In this document: in pieces, positions 13,899-22,431 of the stretch | Layout: every line of letters begins with the position of its first letter | Position numbering within the stretch: the first letter of the stretch is position 1 | Assembly: GCA_002483465.1 (NCBI GenBank) | Contig: DLHX01000003.1 | Location: 8,976 to 36,669 of the forward strand | From: Micavibrio sp. UBA7657 | GTDB lineage: Bacteria; Pseudomonadota; Alphaproteobacteria; Micavibrionales; Micavibrionaceae | DNA: 27,694 nt | Direction of reading: 5' to 3' | The notes under the pieces: model-generated | What the model was told of the DNA's origin: nothing | Seen by the model: only the letters and a program-made list of their open reading frames with translations | Databases searched by the model: none | Made by a program: the position numbers and the translations under genes

Positions 13899-16800
13899 TT
13901 ATTTTCCCGGCTTTATTGTCGGGCCGCCGCCAACGCCGACCGGCGTTCTGTCTTCCGGGGTTGATACTTCGGCAAACTGCTCCTTAGCCAGCGCTTTCAC
14001 GCCATCCAGTCCGCGCCGCAGTGCTTCCTCAAGCTCCTTGTGGGAAATAATGTCATCAGGGTCCGTATCGATTGCCGCTCTCGATTTTATCCCACCATTG
14101 ACAAGGGCCGCCCTGATTTCATCGACGCTCAGCTTGTGGTCGCCGTCGCGGTCAAGTCCATTGACGAGGGTAGCATCAAATCCGCCTTTGGCCGCATCTC
14201 TTAACTGTTCGTTGGCGCGCGACCAGCTTGTAAACAAAGCGCTGTTTTGTGTGCCATGTTTTTTATGGGCTGCGACATCCTGTTTAAATATTTCCAATTC
14301 TCTCCGCGCGGCTTCCAGCGGTGCCAGTTCCCTTTCCGCGATCGCTTTTTTATTTGCACTATCCGTGCCTACGATTCTCATCCAGTCGGGAACGACTGAA
14401 TCGTTATCTTTTATGGTTTTCTGCAATTCGGCGATCTGTTTATCCAAAGCCTTCTCAAGCTTGCGTAGGGTTTTCGGATCCGAGTAATCGGTTTTATTTA
14501 CATGCTCGTAAGGATCTTTAACATTCGTTTTCTTGGCGTAATCAATAGCGAAAACGGTCAGGCTGCTGTAATTGCGCACGACGGGCACGCCAGACTTATC
14601 ACGGTCCAGGCTACCGGTAGTGATTTTGGCTTGCGCCGCTTCCTTGTTAAGCCTGTTCACTTCTTCATGCGCGCGGTAGGAATGGCGCATTTCAAGAGCG
14701 GTTTCGCCAACGATGGCCGCGCCGCCTACGAGTACAACTGCGGGCGCAGCGGCAACGCCTGCAACGGTTGTAATCACGCCGGTGGCGACCGTTCCCGCTA
14801 CGGCGATCGTGCGCGCTCCCCTGTCGCCCAGGGAATGACTGCCATCGGAATTTGTATCGATGAACTCGCCTTTTTCACTGTAAACCTGGTAAGCGCCCGT
14901 GGCGACTATCATCGGGATGTTGAGTTTGGTTGCAACGAAAGTCACCAGTTTGGGAGCAACGGCGCTGGAAGTCTGCCATAGTGCCGCGCCGCCGGTCAGG
15001 ATATTGCCTGTATTAAGAATAGCGCCGCCAGTATCGCCGGCTTCGAGGGATTTATAGAGGCCGTATCCGCCGAGGCCGATACCGCCAACGCCGAGGCCGC
15101 GTGTGACATTGATCTGGTTGAAGGCACCGCGTATATTAACCGTAGTTGGCGTGCCCGGACGTTCCGATAAAGATTGAAACTGCATTCCCTGGTGATAGGC
15201 GCGCTGCTCAGCCAGGGTCATACCCTTGGCATGCAAATCCACGCGTTGTTTCGCTAGATCACGCCAGCGGTGCTCATATTCATGGCTGGGAAGAGTATGT
15301 TTCTCCTTCTCGAAATCCGCAAATTTTTCATTAAGAGCGTCTTGCTGCTTTTTAAGCTTGGCTTCCTGAGTGTCGAGATCTGCGCCACGTTGCGTGTGAC
15401 CTTCCCTGTCCTTGGCCAGGGATTCGACATCGGCCTTATGGTTGGCGACGCGCTCATCATAAGCTTTTTCAAGCTTGCCATACTCTTTCCTGAGCTTCTC
15501 AAGCTTTTTTTGTTCTATTTTTTCTTCGCGTGTTTCTTCGCCGAATAAATTGCTCTTTGACCTGAGCTTCGCTTCTCTCTTTTCAATCTCGCGATATTTG
15601 GTTTCCAGCTCGTCTTTTTGAGCACGAAGACCGCGCTCTTCTGTGTGCACTGCACGGGCCCGCTCGCGCAGGCTGCTTTCATTATAGGCATCCATGACCA
15701 CTTCCGCGCGTGGTAAACGCGGAATGTCGCGTTCATCGAGCATGGTTTCAATGCCCCGGGGCTTGAAAGGCTCTTCCAGATGGCCGACATGTCGTTGGAG
15801 TTTTCCCACATCTTCATGAAATTCCGGCGACAATTTTTTAGCGGCGTTTTTCGGCGCTGGATTTTCCGTGGGCACCGCAGGTTTGCCCGATTCTTGCGTG
15901 ACCACTGCAGGTTTCTCTGTCGTCGTACCGTTTGATGGAGGTGCGGTATGAGTTGAATTATCGCCCTCAAGAACAGTTGGGGGTACTAATTCTGGAGAAG
16001 GCGCAACACGCACAGGATTTTGCGCATGCACTGTCGGCTCCACAACCGGTGGGTTGCCCGAGGCGGCGCGCACGGGTTGCGCGGGTCTTTCCGATACCGG
16101 CGTTCCGTTATTATTTTCAGAAACAACATCAGTAATGGGACGTGCGGAAGGCTCTGCAACAGTTGTTCTCGTCGTCGTTGCTGCAGCCGGTCTTGAAGCA
16201 GGCACCGCCTGGGGCCGGGGTCTTCCTGCCAGCTTATTTTCTGTGTCTTGGATTTCGCGTCTCAGATTTTCAATGTTTTCCTGTTTTCCATTGATATCCT
16301 TTTGCCAGGCTTTGAGAAGTTCCTCTGTCCGCTTATTTTTTTGCGGAGATTCCTCATATTCTTTTTCCAGTGTCCTGTGTTTGAACTTAAGCTTGTCCAG
16401 CTTCTCTTCTCTGGTTTTCAGATCTCTTTCTTTAAGCGCCACGTTTTCGCGCAGAACCGCTTCCATCTCGGGAGACAAGCCTTCGTCAATTACAGCCTGC
16501 GCCTGTCCGGGGCGCACGCCATTTCCGTTTGTATTGCTACGCGTGGCTTCTTCCGGTTCTGTTCCTGTTCCCGCCTGCGCGCGGGCCGTTTTTGTTTGCT
16601 GTTCATCAGCTCCCTGTGCGGGTCTTTCGCCTTGTGTGGCTTCGGCTTCGTTAGCTGTCGGATTTTTGGTAGCATTGGCCTCGGCGGTTGTTGCAGCCGC
16701 TGCAACCGGCGCGGGCGCAGCGCGTGCCGCTGATCGCGATTTCATGAGTTTTTTTAAAGCGAGCGCTCCCAGCGCAACTGCGCCGACGCGCATGTAGTTA

Positions 16801-18797
16801 ACATCTGCATCCGGGTTGAACCAGCTGTCCGGCGTTTGCGAAGGAGTGCCACCGCCTTCGTTTTCCAGGTCTTCTTCATCTCCCTCTGCTTTGGGCTCTT
16901 CTTTTTTATGATATTTGCCGAGCGCGCTTACAAAACGGGAAACGGCGCCATCTATTGTCGCTTTTTCAGCGTCGCTGCCTGACATATGCAGGGCGTCTAT
17001 TTTTTTCGAGTCGCCTTTTACCAGGCGGTAAGACAACGCAAGCCGGGCCAGATCTCTTATTACTGCTTGGTCGCCGAGACTCACATCGCGATTAGGATCC
17101 GCCTTGTGTGATTTAACGTACTCGCGCAAATTATCTTTTGCGAGTTTGTGATCGTAATTTTTTTCCTGATTAAGTTCTTCATCCAGTAGCTCTAGTATCC
17201 GCATGGCGGAGAGCTTCCCCTCACGGGCCTCGCTGCTCGCTTGTTGGGCGAATCCGTCATAATTCAGCTCCTCCGCCATTTTGGCTAAAGCCTCCAAATC
17301 CTCGACCGTTGCCACTGTCACTTTCGGTTTGTTGTCGGGCTCGTCTGCGTCGGTTTCATCTGCTTCTGTTTCAGATCCGGCTTTTCCCGCGCTTGTTAAA
17401 GTTCCAGCTCCACTTCCGCCTGTACCTGTACTTGGCGGAACAGGTACACTGGCCGTGGCACGCGCCGGAGGATCTGTAAAGAGAACGTCTTCAAACATTT
17501 CATTCGAAATCATTTTTTCAAAATCACCGCCCGCCCTGTGATAAAGCGTCGCTGCAATGATCAGGCTGTCCAGATTATCGAGGTCATCGGGCGCTATCCT
17601 GTCGTCTGATTTCAAGGGAAGATAAAATTCGACAAATTTTTTCAGCGTCGCTTCCGCCGTCATGGCACTGTAATCGGGATCGAGCAACCGGCCTTTTGCG
17701 TGAAGGATATTCATGACCGTTTCGTATCCGGTTTTCGGATCGGGGGTGACAGTCGTGCCAGTTTTTGGATCGGCAGTTACAGGCGCATCGGCTTTTGGTT
17801 CAACGGTTTGAGTGCTGGTTCCGGTGGTATCAGTACTCACGGGTGCGGCACTTATGTCTTTGGTTAAATCCGGAGCAGGTGTGCTCGTCACAGAATCTGC
17901 AGGCTTAGGTACAGCTGCTGGCTTGGGCACTTCTTGACGTTCGACCAGAGCGGGTTTGCTCTGTAAGTCGATCTCAGGTACGGGAGGCGCAGATTCAGCG
18001 GCTTCTACAACAGGCTGTCTGCCGATCGCCGGATTATCGGCCAGTTTATACAAAATTTTCAATTCGCCGTGACGGCGCACGCCGTTGATGACCTGGTCTT
18101 TGAAGAGATCCCGGGTCTCGTCCTCGAGCTTTCTTGAAAGTTTTTTATATCGGTCTTCCGCTTCCTTGACGGCATCGGCATTTTTTTTGTCCTGATAAAA
18201 TTTGACCTGCGCGGCGTATCGGCTTAAATGCGCCTCGCCTTCGGCAAGATTCCAGCGCTCTATGGTGCGAATATTGCTGTTAACCTGCTTCAGCGTTTCC
18301 TGGCCGACGTCCTTGCGGGCACTGAACTCTTTTGCGAGAGTGGGGGCGAGAATATTTTCCCCGAACCATTCGCGCAGATTTTCAGGAATTTTCAATTTGG
18401 CGAAAAGATCGCCTTTGTTCAGGATCTGGTCGGCTTCCAGCGCGCCTTCTTTAGGACCTTTTTTCAGAAATACGCCGAGTGCTGCATACTCGCTACGCAT
18501 TGCGCTGAGTTCAACGGCGGTTTCAATCACCCGTTGGGTGTAACGAAGAAGGCCTTCCTTGTCGTCAGCAGAAATTTCGTCGGCATCCGCATAAAGTCTC
18601 AGGTCTTTTTCCAGCCAGTTAAACCGCTCCTGAAGCTGTGCGGCACCCTCGGATAAATCTATTTCCAGATCTTCATGAAGCTGGTTATAGGCTACTGCAT
18701 CTTGCGAACTGTGATGTTCGCGGTGAATATCAATGGCTTCCGCGAAAAATCTTGCGGAACTACGCATAGTTTCTTGATCTGCAGGATTATCTGCCAT
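13899..18797 (-). CDS. Giant cysteine-free coiled-coil and EF-hand protein of unknown function
   Basis: I do not recognise this 1632-residue protein. In order, with approximate residues, it contains a helical N-terminal region without signal peptide (1-265) and a Pro/Thr/Ala linker with two DPKTG units (268-361). Two similar helical modules follow (about 362-445 and 500-640), then a hydrophobic segment 'GAVALGALALKKLMKS' (about 669). Next come an Ala/Glu/Thr-rich linker, a first coiled coil (about 781-859), a second Pro/Thr-rich linker, and a long charged coiled coil (about 1039-1209). A Gly/Ala-rich hydrophobic region (about 1230-1371) could be membrane-spanning. Two canonical EF-hand loops, DRDGDHKLSVDE and DTDPDDIISHKE, lie near the C-terminus, and an EF-like DTNSDGSHSLGD loop lies near 1313. 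I find no cysteine in the whole chain. AAGGG precedes the chosen ATG; a GTG two codons earlier is open. It interrupts the common dnaB-alr order. A large structural or surface-associated calcium-binding scaffold is a guess. Confidence 0.85.
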   Translation of the reverse strand: MADNPADQETMRSSARFFAEAIDIHREHHSSQDAVAYNQLHEDLEIDLSEGAAQLQERFNWLEKDLRLYADADEISADDKEGLLRYTQRVIETAVELSAMRSEYAALGVFLKKGPKEGALEADQILNKGDLFAKLKIPENLREWFGENILAPTLAKEFSARKDVGQETLKQVNSNIRTIERWNLAEGEAHLSRYAAQVKFYQDKKNADAVKEAEDRYKKLSRKLEDETRDLFKDQVINGVRRHGELKILYKLADNPAIGRQPVVEAAESAPPVPEIDLQSKPALVERQEVPKPAAVPKPADSVTSTPAPDLTKDISAAPVSTDTTGTSTQTVEPKADAPVTADPKTGTTVTPDPKTGYETVMNILHAKGRLLDPDYSAMTAEATLKKFVEFYLPLKSDDRIAPDDLDNLDSLIIAATLYHRAGGDFEKMISNEMFEDVLFTDPPARATASVPVPPSTGTGGSGAGTLTSAGKAGSETEADETDADEPDNKPKVTVATVEDLEALAKMAEELNYDGFAQQASSEAREGKLSAMRILELLDEELNQEKNYDHKLAKDNLREYVKSHKADPNRDVSLGDQAVIRDLARLALSYRLVKGDSKKIDALHMSGSDAEKATIDGAVSRFVSALGKYHKKEEPKAEGDEEDLENEGGGTPSQTPDSWFNPDADVNYMRVGAVALGALALKKLMKSRSAARAAPAPVAAAATTAEANATKNPTANEAEATQGERPAQGADEQQTKTARAQAGTGTEPEEATRSNTNGNGVRPGQAQAVIDEGLSPEMEAVLRENVALKERDLKTREEKLDKLKFKHRTLEKEYEESPQKNKRTEELLKAWQKDINGKQENIENLRREIQDTENKLAGRPRPQAVPASRPAAATTTRTTVAEPSARPITDVVSENNNGTPVSERPAQPVRAASGNPPVVEPTVHAQNPVRVAPSPELVPPTVLEGDNSTHTAPPSNGTTTEKPAVVTQESGKPAVPTENPAPKNAAKKLSPEFHEDVGKLQRHVGHLEEPFKPRGIETMLDERDIPRLPRAEVVMDAYNESSLRERARAVHTEERGLRAQKDELETKYREIEKREAKLRSKSNLFGEETREEKIEQKKLEKLRKEYGKLEKAYDERVANHKADVESLAKDREGHTQRGADLDTQEAKLKKQQDALNEKFADFEKEKHTLPSHEYEHRWRDLAKQRVDLHAKGMTLAEQRAYHQGMQFQSLSERPGTPTTVNIRGAFNQINVTRGLGVGGIGLGGYGLYKSLEAGDTGGAILNTGNILTGGAALWQTSSAVAPKLVTFVATKLNIPMIVATGAYQVYSEKGEFIDTNSDGSHSLGDRGARTIAVAGTVATGVITTVAGVAAAPAVVLVGGAAIVGETALEMRHSYRAHEEVNRLNKEAAQAKITTGSLDRDKSGVPVVRNYSSLTVFAIDYAKKTNVKDPYEHVNKTDYSDPKTLRKLEKALDKQIAELQKTIKDNDSVVPDWMRIVGTDSANKKAIAERELAPLEAARRELEIFKQDVAAHKKHGTQNSALFTSWSRANEQLRDAAKGGFDATLVNGLDRDGDHKLSVDEIRAALVNGGIKSRAAIDTDPDDIISHKELEEALRRGLDGVKALAKEQFAEVSTPEDRTPVGVGGGPTIKPGK

Positions 18798-18905
18798 GAT
18801 CACACCCTTATCTTTCTCAACTAGCGCGTTTTTTCTAATGCAAACGCTGCTACAACTATTACCGGTATTCTATTTTTTTATAATTTTTATATTTTTAAAG
18901 TTAAA

Positions 18906-18963
18906 CCCATGGTAAATCATGGGAAGAAATATCGCAAGAAATTAATCCTTAACAAATCGTTAA
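18906..18963 (+). promoter_or_regulatory. Two inverted repeats in the alr leader
   Basis: CCCATG/CATGGG with a 6-nt centre (18906-18923) and TTAAC/GTTAA with a 5-nt centre (18949-18963) precede alr. The second ends one base before the ATG at 18965, and no Shine-Dalgarno is visible. They could act as an operator and a translation-control hairpin, but both are short and AT-rich context raises the chance of coincidence. Confidence 0.3.
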
Positions 18964-18964
18964 A

Positions 18965-20104
18965 ATGCTTAAAAACAAGGGAATTCTGACGATCGACCTT
19001 GGTGCCGTCGTCCATAATTATAAAGTGCTGAAGGCCGAGGCAGCACCCGGCGCGTGTGTGGCCGCTGTCGTCAAGGCGAATGGCTACGGGCTCGGATCGG
19101 TTGCAATCAGCAAGATTCTGAGCAAGGCGGGATGCCGGGATTTTTTTGTTTTTTCTTTTGAGGAAGGTGTGGAACTCCGCGCCGCGCTGAAAGAGCCGCG
19201 CATTTTTATCCTCAGTGGTTTTTTTGGCAATGGCGAAGCGTACGCTGCACACAATCTCATTCCCGCACTGGGAAGTTTTATCGAGATAGAGAATTATAGG
19301 AAATTAGCTGCGAAGCTCGATAAAAAACTGGATGCGTGCCTGAACTTCAACATTCGTATGAACCGCCTCGGCCTTGACACGCTGGAAACGGAAAAACTGA
19401 TTGCTGATAAAACTCTGCTGGACGGATTAAACATCATCGGCGTGCTCAGCCATTTCGCATCCGCAGATGAAGATAGCCCGCTCAATGACGAGCAGAACGA
19501 AATTTTCGAAAAAATCGCGAAGCACTTTCCGAGGGCTGAAAAATCCCTCTCGAATTCTTTCGGCGCATTCCGGAGTAAAAAATATCATCACGACCTTCTG
19601 CGTCCGGGCATGGCGCTCTACGGACTCAATCCCACGCCTGGAACAAAAAATCCCATGAAAGGCGTGGTCAGTTTGAATCTTCCCGTCGCGCTGCTGCGGA
19701 CAATTCATGCCGGCGAGGGCGTAGGCTATGGCGTGACATGGAAAGCTGAAAAGGAAACGGTTCTTGCCACTGTCGCCGCTGGATACGCAGACGGCATTTT
19801 CCGCTCTCTCAGTAACAAGGGCGCGCTGTACTGGAAGGGCATACGCTGCCCGATCCGCGGCCGTGTCTCGATGGATTTAACAACCGTAGATATTTCCGCC
19901 GTGCCTGAAAATCAAAGGCCCAAACCGGGTGACCTGATGGAGCTGATCGGCGTACATCAAAGCGCGGATGATCTTGCGAATGACGCGGGCACAATCGGTT
20001 ATGAAGTGCTGACCAACCTTGGCCATCGTTACGAACGCGTTTATGTCGACGAAGACACCATGCGCATTTCCGGCGGCAAATCGGCGTCCGCCAGCGGCGC
20101 GTAG
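18965..20104 (+). CDS. alr: Alanine racemase
   Basis: Alr interconverts L- and D-alanine with pyridoxal phosphate, supplying D-Ala for peptidoglycan. The 379-residue protein has the PLP lysine Lys37 in 'AVVKANGYGLGSVAI', the catalytic Tyr255 in 'GEGVGYGVTW', and the 'IRGRVSMDLTTVDIS' and 'GYEVLTNLGHRY' blocks. Length is normal. The ATG is the only start that keeps the 'ILTIDLGAVVHNYK' opening, because an in-frame stop lies five codons upstream. Its last 64 nt overlap, on the opposite strand, the 3' end of the VanX-like gene. In many alphaproteobacteria alr follows dnaB; here the giant gene lies between them. Confidence 0.96.
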   Translation: MLKNKGILTIDLGAVVHNYKVLKAEAAPGACVAAVVKANGYGLGSVAISKILSKAGCRDFFVFSFEEGVELRAALKEPRIFILSGFFGNGEAYAAHNLIPALGSFIEIENYRKLAAKLDKKLDACLNFNIRMNRLGLDTLETEKLIADKTLLDGLNIIGVLSHFASADEDSPLNDEQNEIFEKIAKHFPRAEKSLSNSFGAFRSKKYHHDLLRPGMALYGLNPTPGTKNPMKGVVSLNLPVALLRTIHAGEGVGYGVTWKAEKETVLATVAAGYADGIFRSLSNKGALYWKGIRCPIRGRVSMDLTTVDISAVPENQRPKPGDLMELIGVHQSADDLANDAGTIGYEVLTNLGHRYERVYVDEDTMRISGGKSASASGA

Positions 20105-20721
20105 GAGTTGAAATAATCAGGCATCAGGCGGAAATCCCACCATTCCTGCGGTAACGGCAGAAGAGGAGTCTTCAGTTTTTTCGCAGCTCCAACCATCGAG
20201 TTCGTCAGCGCCGCCCGGTTTTTCCGTGCTTCCTGCGAAAGATTTTTGTACTCGCGGTGCGCCGGATTTTTTTCCGCAGAGGAATCGAGTGCCAGGAAAT
20301 CGAAATCCGTTCCCATGTCCACAAATTCGCCTTTTTCGTTCTCAAGGCCGATATCCACCGCCATGCCGCGTGGGTGACCGCCCATGCCGGGCCGGGAGAG
20401 AAGGTTCTGGCTCAGCCACTCCGGGTTCCCGCGCACGCGGGCAGTACGCAGCATGGCTTCCTGCGCGTCGGTGGTACGGAGGCCGTCGAAAAGTACGAAC
20501 CGCAGATCGTAATTCTCAAAACAGGCGCTGGCGGCCACCGCCACCACCTCTGCCAATTCCTGATGGAGCCATAGACGGGCGTCAGGGCGGTATATCCGCT
20601 CCCCGAACAAAAGATTGTCGTCCTTTGCGTAGGCCAGATGAATACGGAAAGCGTTTTCGGGTGCCAGCCGGTCCATGGAGACAAGGGATTTAGGGTCAAT
20701 TTTGCGTAGTTTTTCAGTCAT
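20041..20721 (-). CDS. VanX-like D-Ala-D-Ala dipeptidase (peptidase family M15D) with an altered zinc ligand
   Basis: The 226-residue protein follows the VanX layout. 'FVLFDGLRTTDAQEAM' matches the DGYR region with the transition-state arginine (Arg82), and 'GGHPRGMAVDIGL' supplies zinc ligands His116 and Asp123. 'MGTDFDFL' and then 'LPQEWWDFRL' give Glu193 as catalytic base. In VanX the last zinc ligand is the His of EWWH; here it is Asp196 (codon GAT), and the Ser of the SxHxxGxAxD motif is Gly. Known family members cleave D-Ala-D-Ala. Whether this one does depends on Asp acting as ligand. There is no signal peptide, so it is probably cytoplasmic, in keeping with dipeptide recycling. It is convergent with alr and overlaps it by 64 nt. 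Confidence 0.82.
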   Translation of the reverse strand: MTEKLRKIDPKSLVSMDRLAPENAFRIHLAYAKDDNLLFGERIYRPDARLWLHQELAEVVAVAASACFENYDLRFVLFDGLRTTDAQEAMLRTARVRGNPEWLSQNLLSRPGMGGHPRGMAVDIGLENEKGEFVDMGTDFDFLALDSSAEKNPAHREYKNLSQEARKNRAALTNSMVGAAKKLKTPLLPLPQEWWDFRLMPDYFNSYAPLADADLPPEMRMVSSST

Positions 20722-20806
20722 TTCAGCTTGTTTCGCTCTGGACGGAAAGCCCCGTTTCCTTTATGTTCGAGCCCAGAATATCATTAAAACGCCAAAGCAG
20801 CATCCG

Positions 20807-21646
20807 ATGACCGCAAAGTCTGAAAAAATCGCGATTGACGTCCACCACACCGCGTCATTCCTGACCGATCTTCTGCCTGATACATGCCAGGCGCTGGGGC
20901 GTACCATCCTCGCTTTCCTGCAACGCGTCGGCCAGCTTTCGATTTTTGTCGGCAAGTCGGTGATGCATTGTTTCCTCCCGCCGTATTTTCCGAGCCAGAT
21001 ATGGCGCCAGCTTGTCGATATCGGTTATTACTCGCTGCCTGTCGTCGGCATGACGGCTTTGTTCACCGGCATGGTGCTCGCGCTGCAAAGCTATACGGGC
21101 TTCACACGTTTCAACGCCGAGAGCGCGATTGCCGCTGTTGTCGTTCTTTCCGTTACGCGCGAACTTGCTCCGGTTCTTGCGGGCCTCATGGTGGCGGGCC
21201 GCGTCGGCGCAGCCATCGCCGCTGAAATCGGCACCATGCGCGTGACCGAGCAGATCGACGCCATGAGCACACTCTCCGTCAACCCGTTCAAATACCTGAT
21301 CGCGCCGCGCGTCATCGCAGGCACATTGATGCTGCCCATTCTGGTTCTGGTCGGCGATATCATCGGCGTTTACGGCGGCTATGTCATCGCCATCTACCGC
21401 CTCGATTTCTCGGAAGGCAGCTATCTCTCGCAGACATGGGACATTCTTGAAACCATGGACGTTATATCAGGCCTCGTGAAGGCGGCAGTGTTTGGTTTCA
21501 TCGTCGCTATTCTCGGCTGCTACAACGGCTTCAACTCCCAGCGCGGTGCGCAAGGCGTGGGCGCAGCCACGACAAATGCGGTCGTGTCAGCTTCCATCGT
21601 CATTCTGCTGTTCAATTATCTCCTGACGCAGGTGTTCTTCTCATGA
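20807..21646 (+). CDS. mlaE: MlaE-family lipid-transport ABC permease
   Basis: MlaE is the inner-membrane permease of the Mla system, which moves phospholipids between inner and outer membranes. The 279-residue protein shows the MlaE/DUF140 pattern: an amphipathic N-terminal part, then several hydrophobic helices. Conserved blocks are 'VGMTALFTGMVLALQSY', 'LAPVLAGLMVAGRVGAAIAA', 'EIGTMRVTEQIDAM' and 'GCYNGFNSQRGAQGVGAATT'. I start at the ATG giving MTAKSEKIAI. The frame is open 44 codons further up, but that part overlaps the start of the divergent VanX-like gene and looks non-coding. The stop overlaps the mlaF start (ATGA). Confidence 0.92.
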   Translation: MTAKSEKIAIDVHHTASFLTDLLPDTCQALGRTILAFLQRVGQLSIFVGKSVMHCFLPPYFPSQIWRQLVDIGYYSLPVVGMTALFTGMVLALQSYTGFTRFNAESAIAAVVVLSVTRELAPVLAGLMVAGRVGAAIAAEIGTMRVTEQIDAMSTLSVNPFKYLIAPRVIAGTLMLPILVLVGDIIGVYGGYVIAIYRLDFSEGSYLSQTWDILETMDVISGLVKAAVFGFIVAILGCYNGFNSQRGAQGVGAATTNAVVSASIVILLFNYLLTQVFFS

Positions 21647-22422
21647 GTACCAATGGGAAACAGCCGAAACTGAAAATTTCCGGCGTTAAAAAGCATTTCG
21701 GCAAAAAAATAGTGCTCGACGGCATCGATCTTGAAATAGAACAAGGCAAATCGCTTGTCGTGATCGGTGCCAGCGGCACCGGTAAATCCGTTATGCTGAA
21801 ATGCGTGCTCGGCCTCCTCAAGCCGGACGAAGGCTCAGTCATGGTTGACGGCGAGGAAATAACGCATGTGCGCGGCAGCGAACGCGATAACGTGATGGAA
21901 AAATTCGGCATGCTGTTCCAGGGCGGCGCGTTGTTCGACTCCATGAGAGTCTGGGAAAACGTGGCGTTCGGCCTCATTCACGCCAAGGGCGTCGACCGTC
22001 AAAAAGCATGGGAAATCGCGATTGAAAAAATCGTCGCTGTTGGTTTGAAACCCGAAGTCGGCAATTTATATCCCGCCGAACTCTCGGGCGGCATGCAAAA
22101 ACGTGTCAGCCTCGCGCGCGCGATTGCCAAAAATCCTGAAATCATTTTTTTCGACGAGCCGACAACCGGTCTCGACCCGATCATGGCCGACGTTATCAAT
22201 GACCTGATTGTCAGTTCGGTGAAAGGCCTCGGCGCAACAGCGCTTTCCATCACGCATGATATGGCATCGGCCCGCAAGATCGCGGACTATGTCGCGATGA
22301 TCCACCAGGGAAAGATCATCTGGCACGGCTCGGTTAAGGATCTCGATAATTCCGGCAACGAATATGTCGATCAGTTCATACACGGGCGCGCCACGGGACC
22401 CATCACGCGGCGTGTGGCCTGA
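21643..22422 (+). CDS. mlaF: MlaF-family lipid-transport ABC ATPase
   Basis: MlaF is the ATPase that drives the MlaE permease from the cytoplasmic face. The 259-residue protein has Walker A GASGTGKS (42-49), a Q-loop in 'GMLFQGGALFDSM', signature LSGGMQKR (147-154), Walker B IIFFDEP with Asp171/Glu172, and the switch His in 'LSITHDMASA'. The 'GALFDS' block after the Q-loop is characteristic of MlaF. Its start overlaps the mlaE stop by 4 nt. The usual next genes mlaD, mlaC and mlaB are absent here: the PBP1A gene follows after 9 nt. Any substrate-binding partners must therefore be encoded elsewhere. Confidence 0.94.
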   Translation: MSTNGKQPKLKISGVKKHFGKKIVLDGIDLEIEQGKSLVVIGASGTGKSVMLKCVLGLLKPDEGSVMVDGEEITHVRGSERDNVMEKFGMLFQGGALFDSMRVWENVAFGLIHAKGVDRQKAWEIAIEKIVAVGLKPEVGNLYPAELSGGMQKRVSLARAIAKNPEIIFFDEPTTGLDPIMADVINDLIVSSVKGLGATALSITHDMASARKIADYVAMIHQGKIIWHGSVKDLDNSGNEYVDQFIHGRATGPITRRVA

Positions 22423-22431
22423 TATAAAGTC

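Noticed and set aside
13870..14487. Plus-strand open frame of 205 codons after dnaB
   Set aside because: It begins inside the bidirectional terminator and runs antisense to the EF-hand end of the giant gene; low-complexity Ser/Ala/Leu translation.
16054..16797. Long plus-strand open frames (247 and 161 codons) within the giant gene
   Set aside because: They lie antisense to Ala/Pro/Thr-rich linkers and coiled coils whose codon bias keeps other frames open; no ribosome-binding site, and the translations are Ser/Phe/Cys-rich with no protein-like pattern.
17720..17830. Tandem DNA repeat or CRISPR-like array in the giant gene
   Set aside because: It is two to three degenerate copies encoding DPKTG-type linker units; no regular repeat-spacer structure. 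No CRISPR array is seen anywhere in the window.
20675..20806. Longer N-terminus for MlaE from an ATG at 20675
   Set aside because: The extra 44 residues overlap the start of the divergent VanX-like gene and have no family similarity; the ATG at 20807 fits the family.
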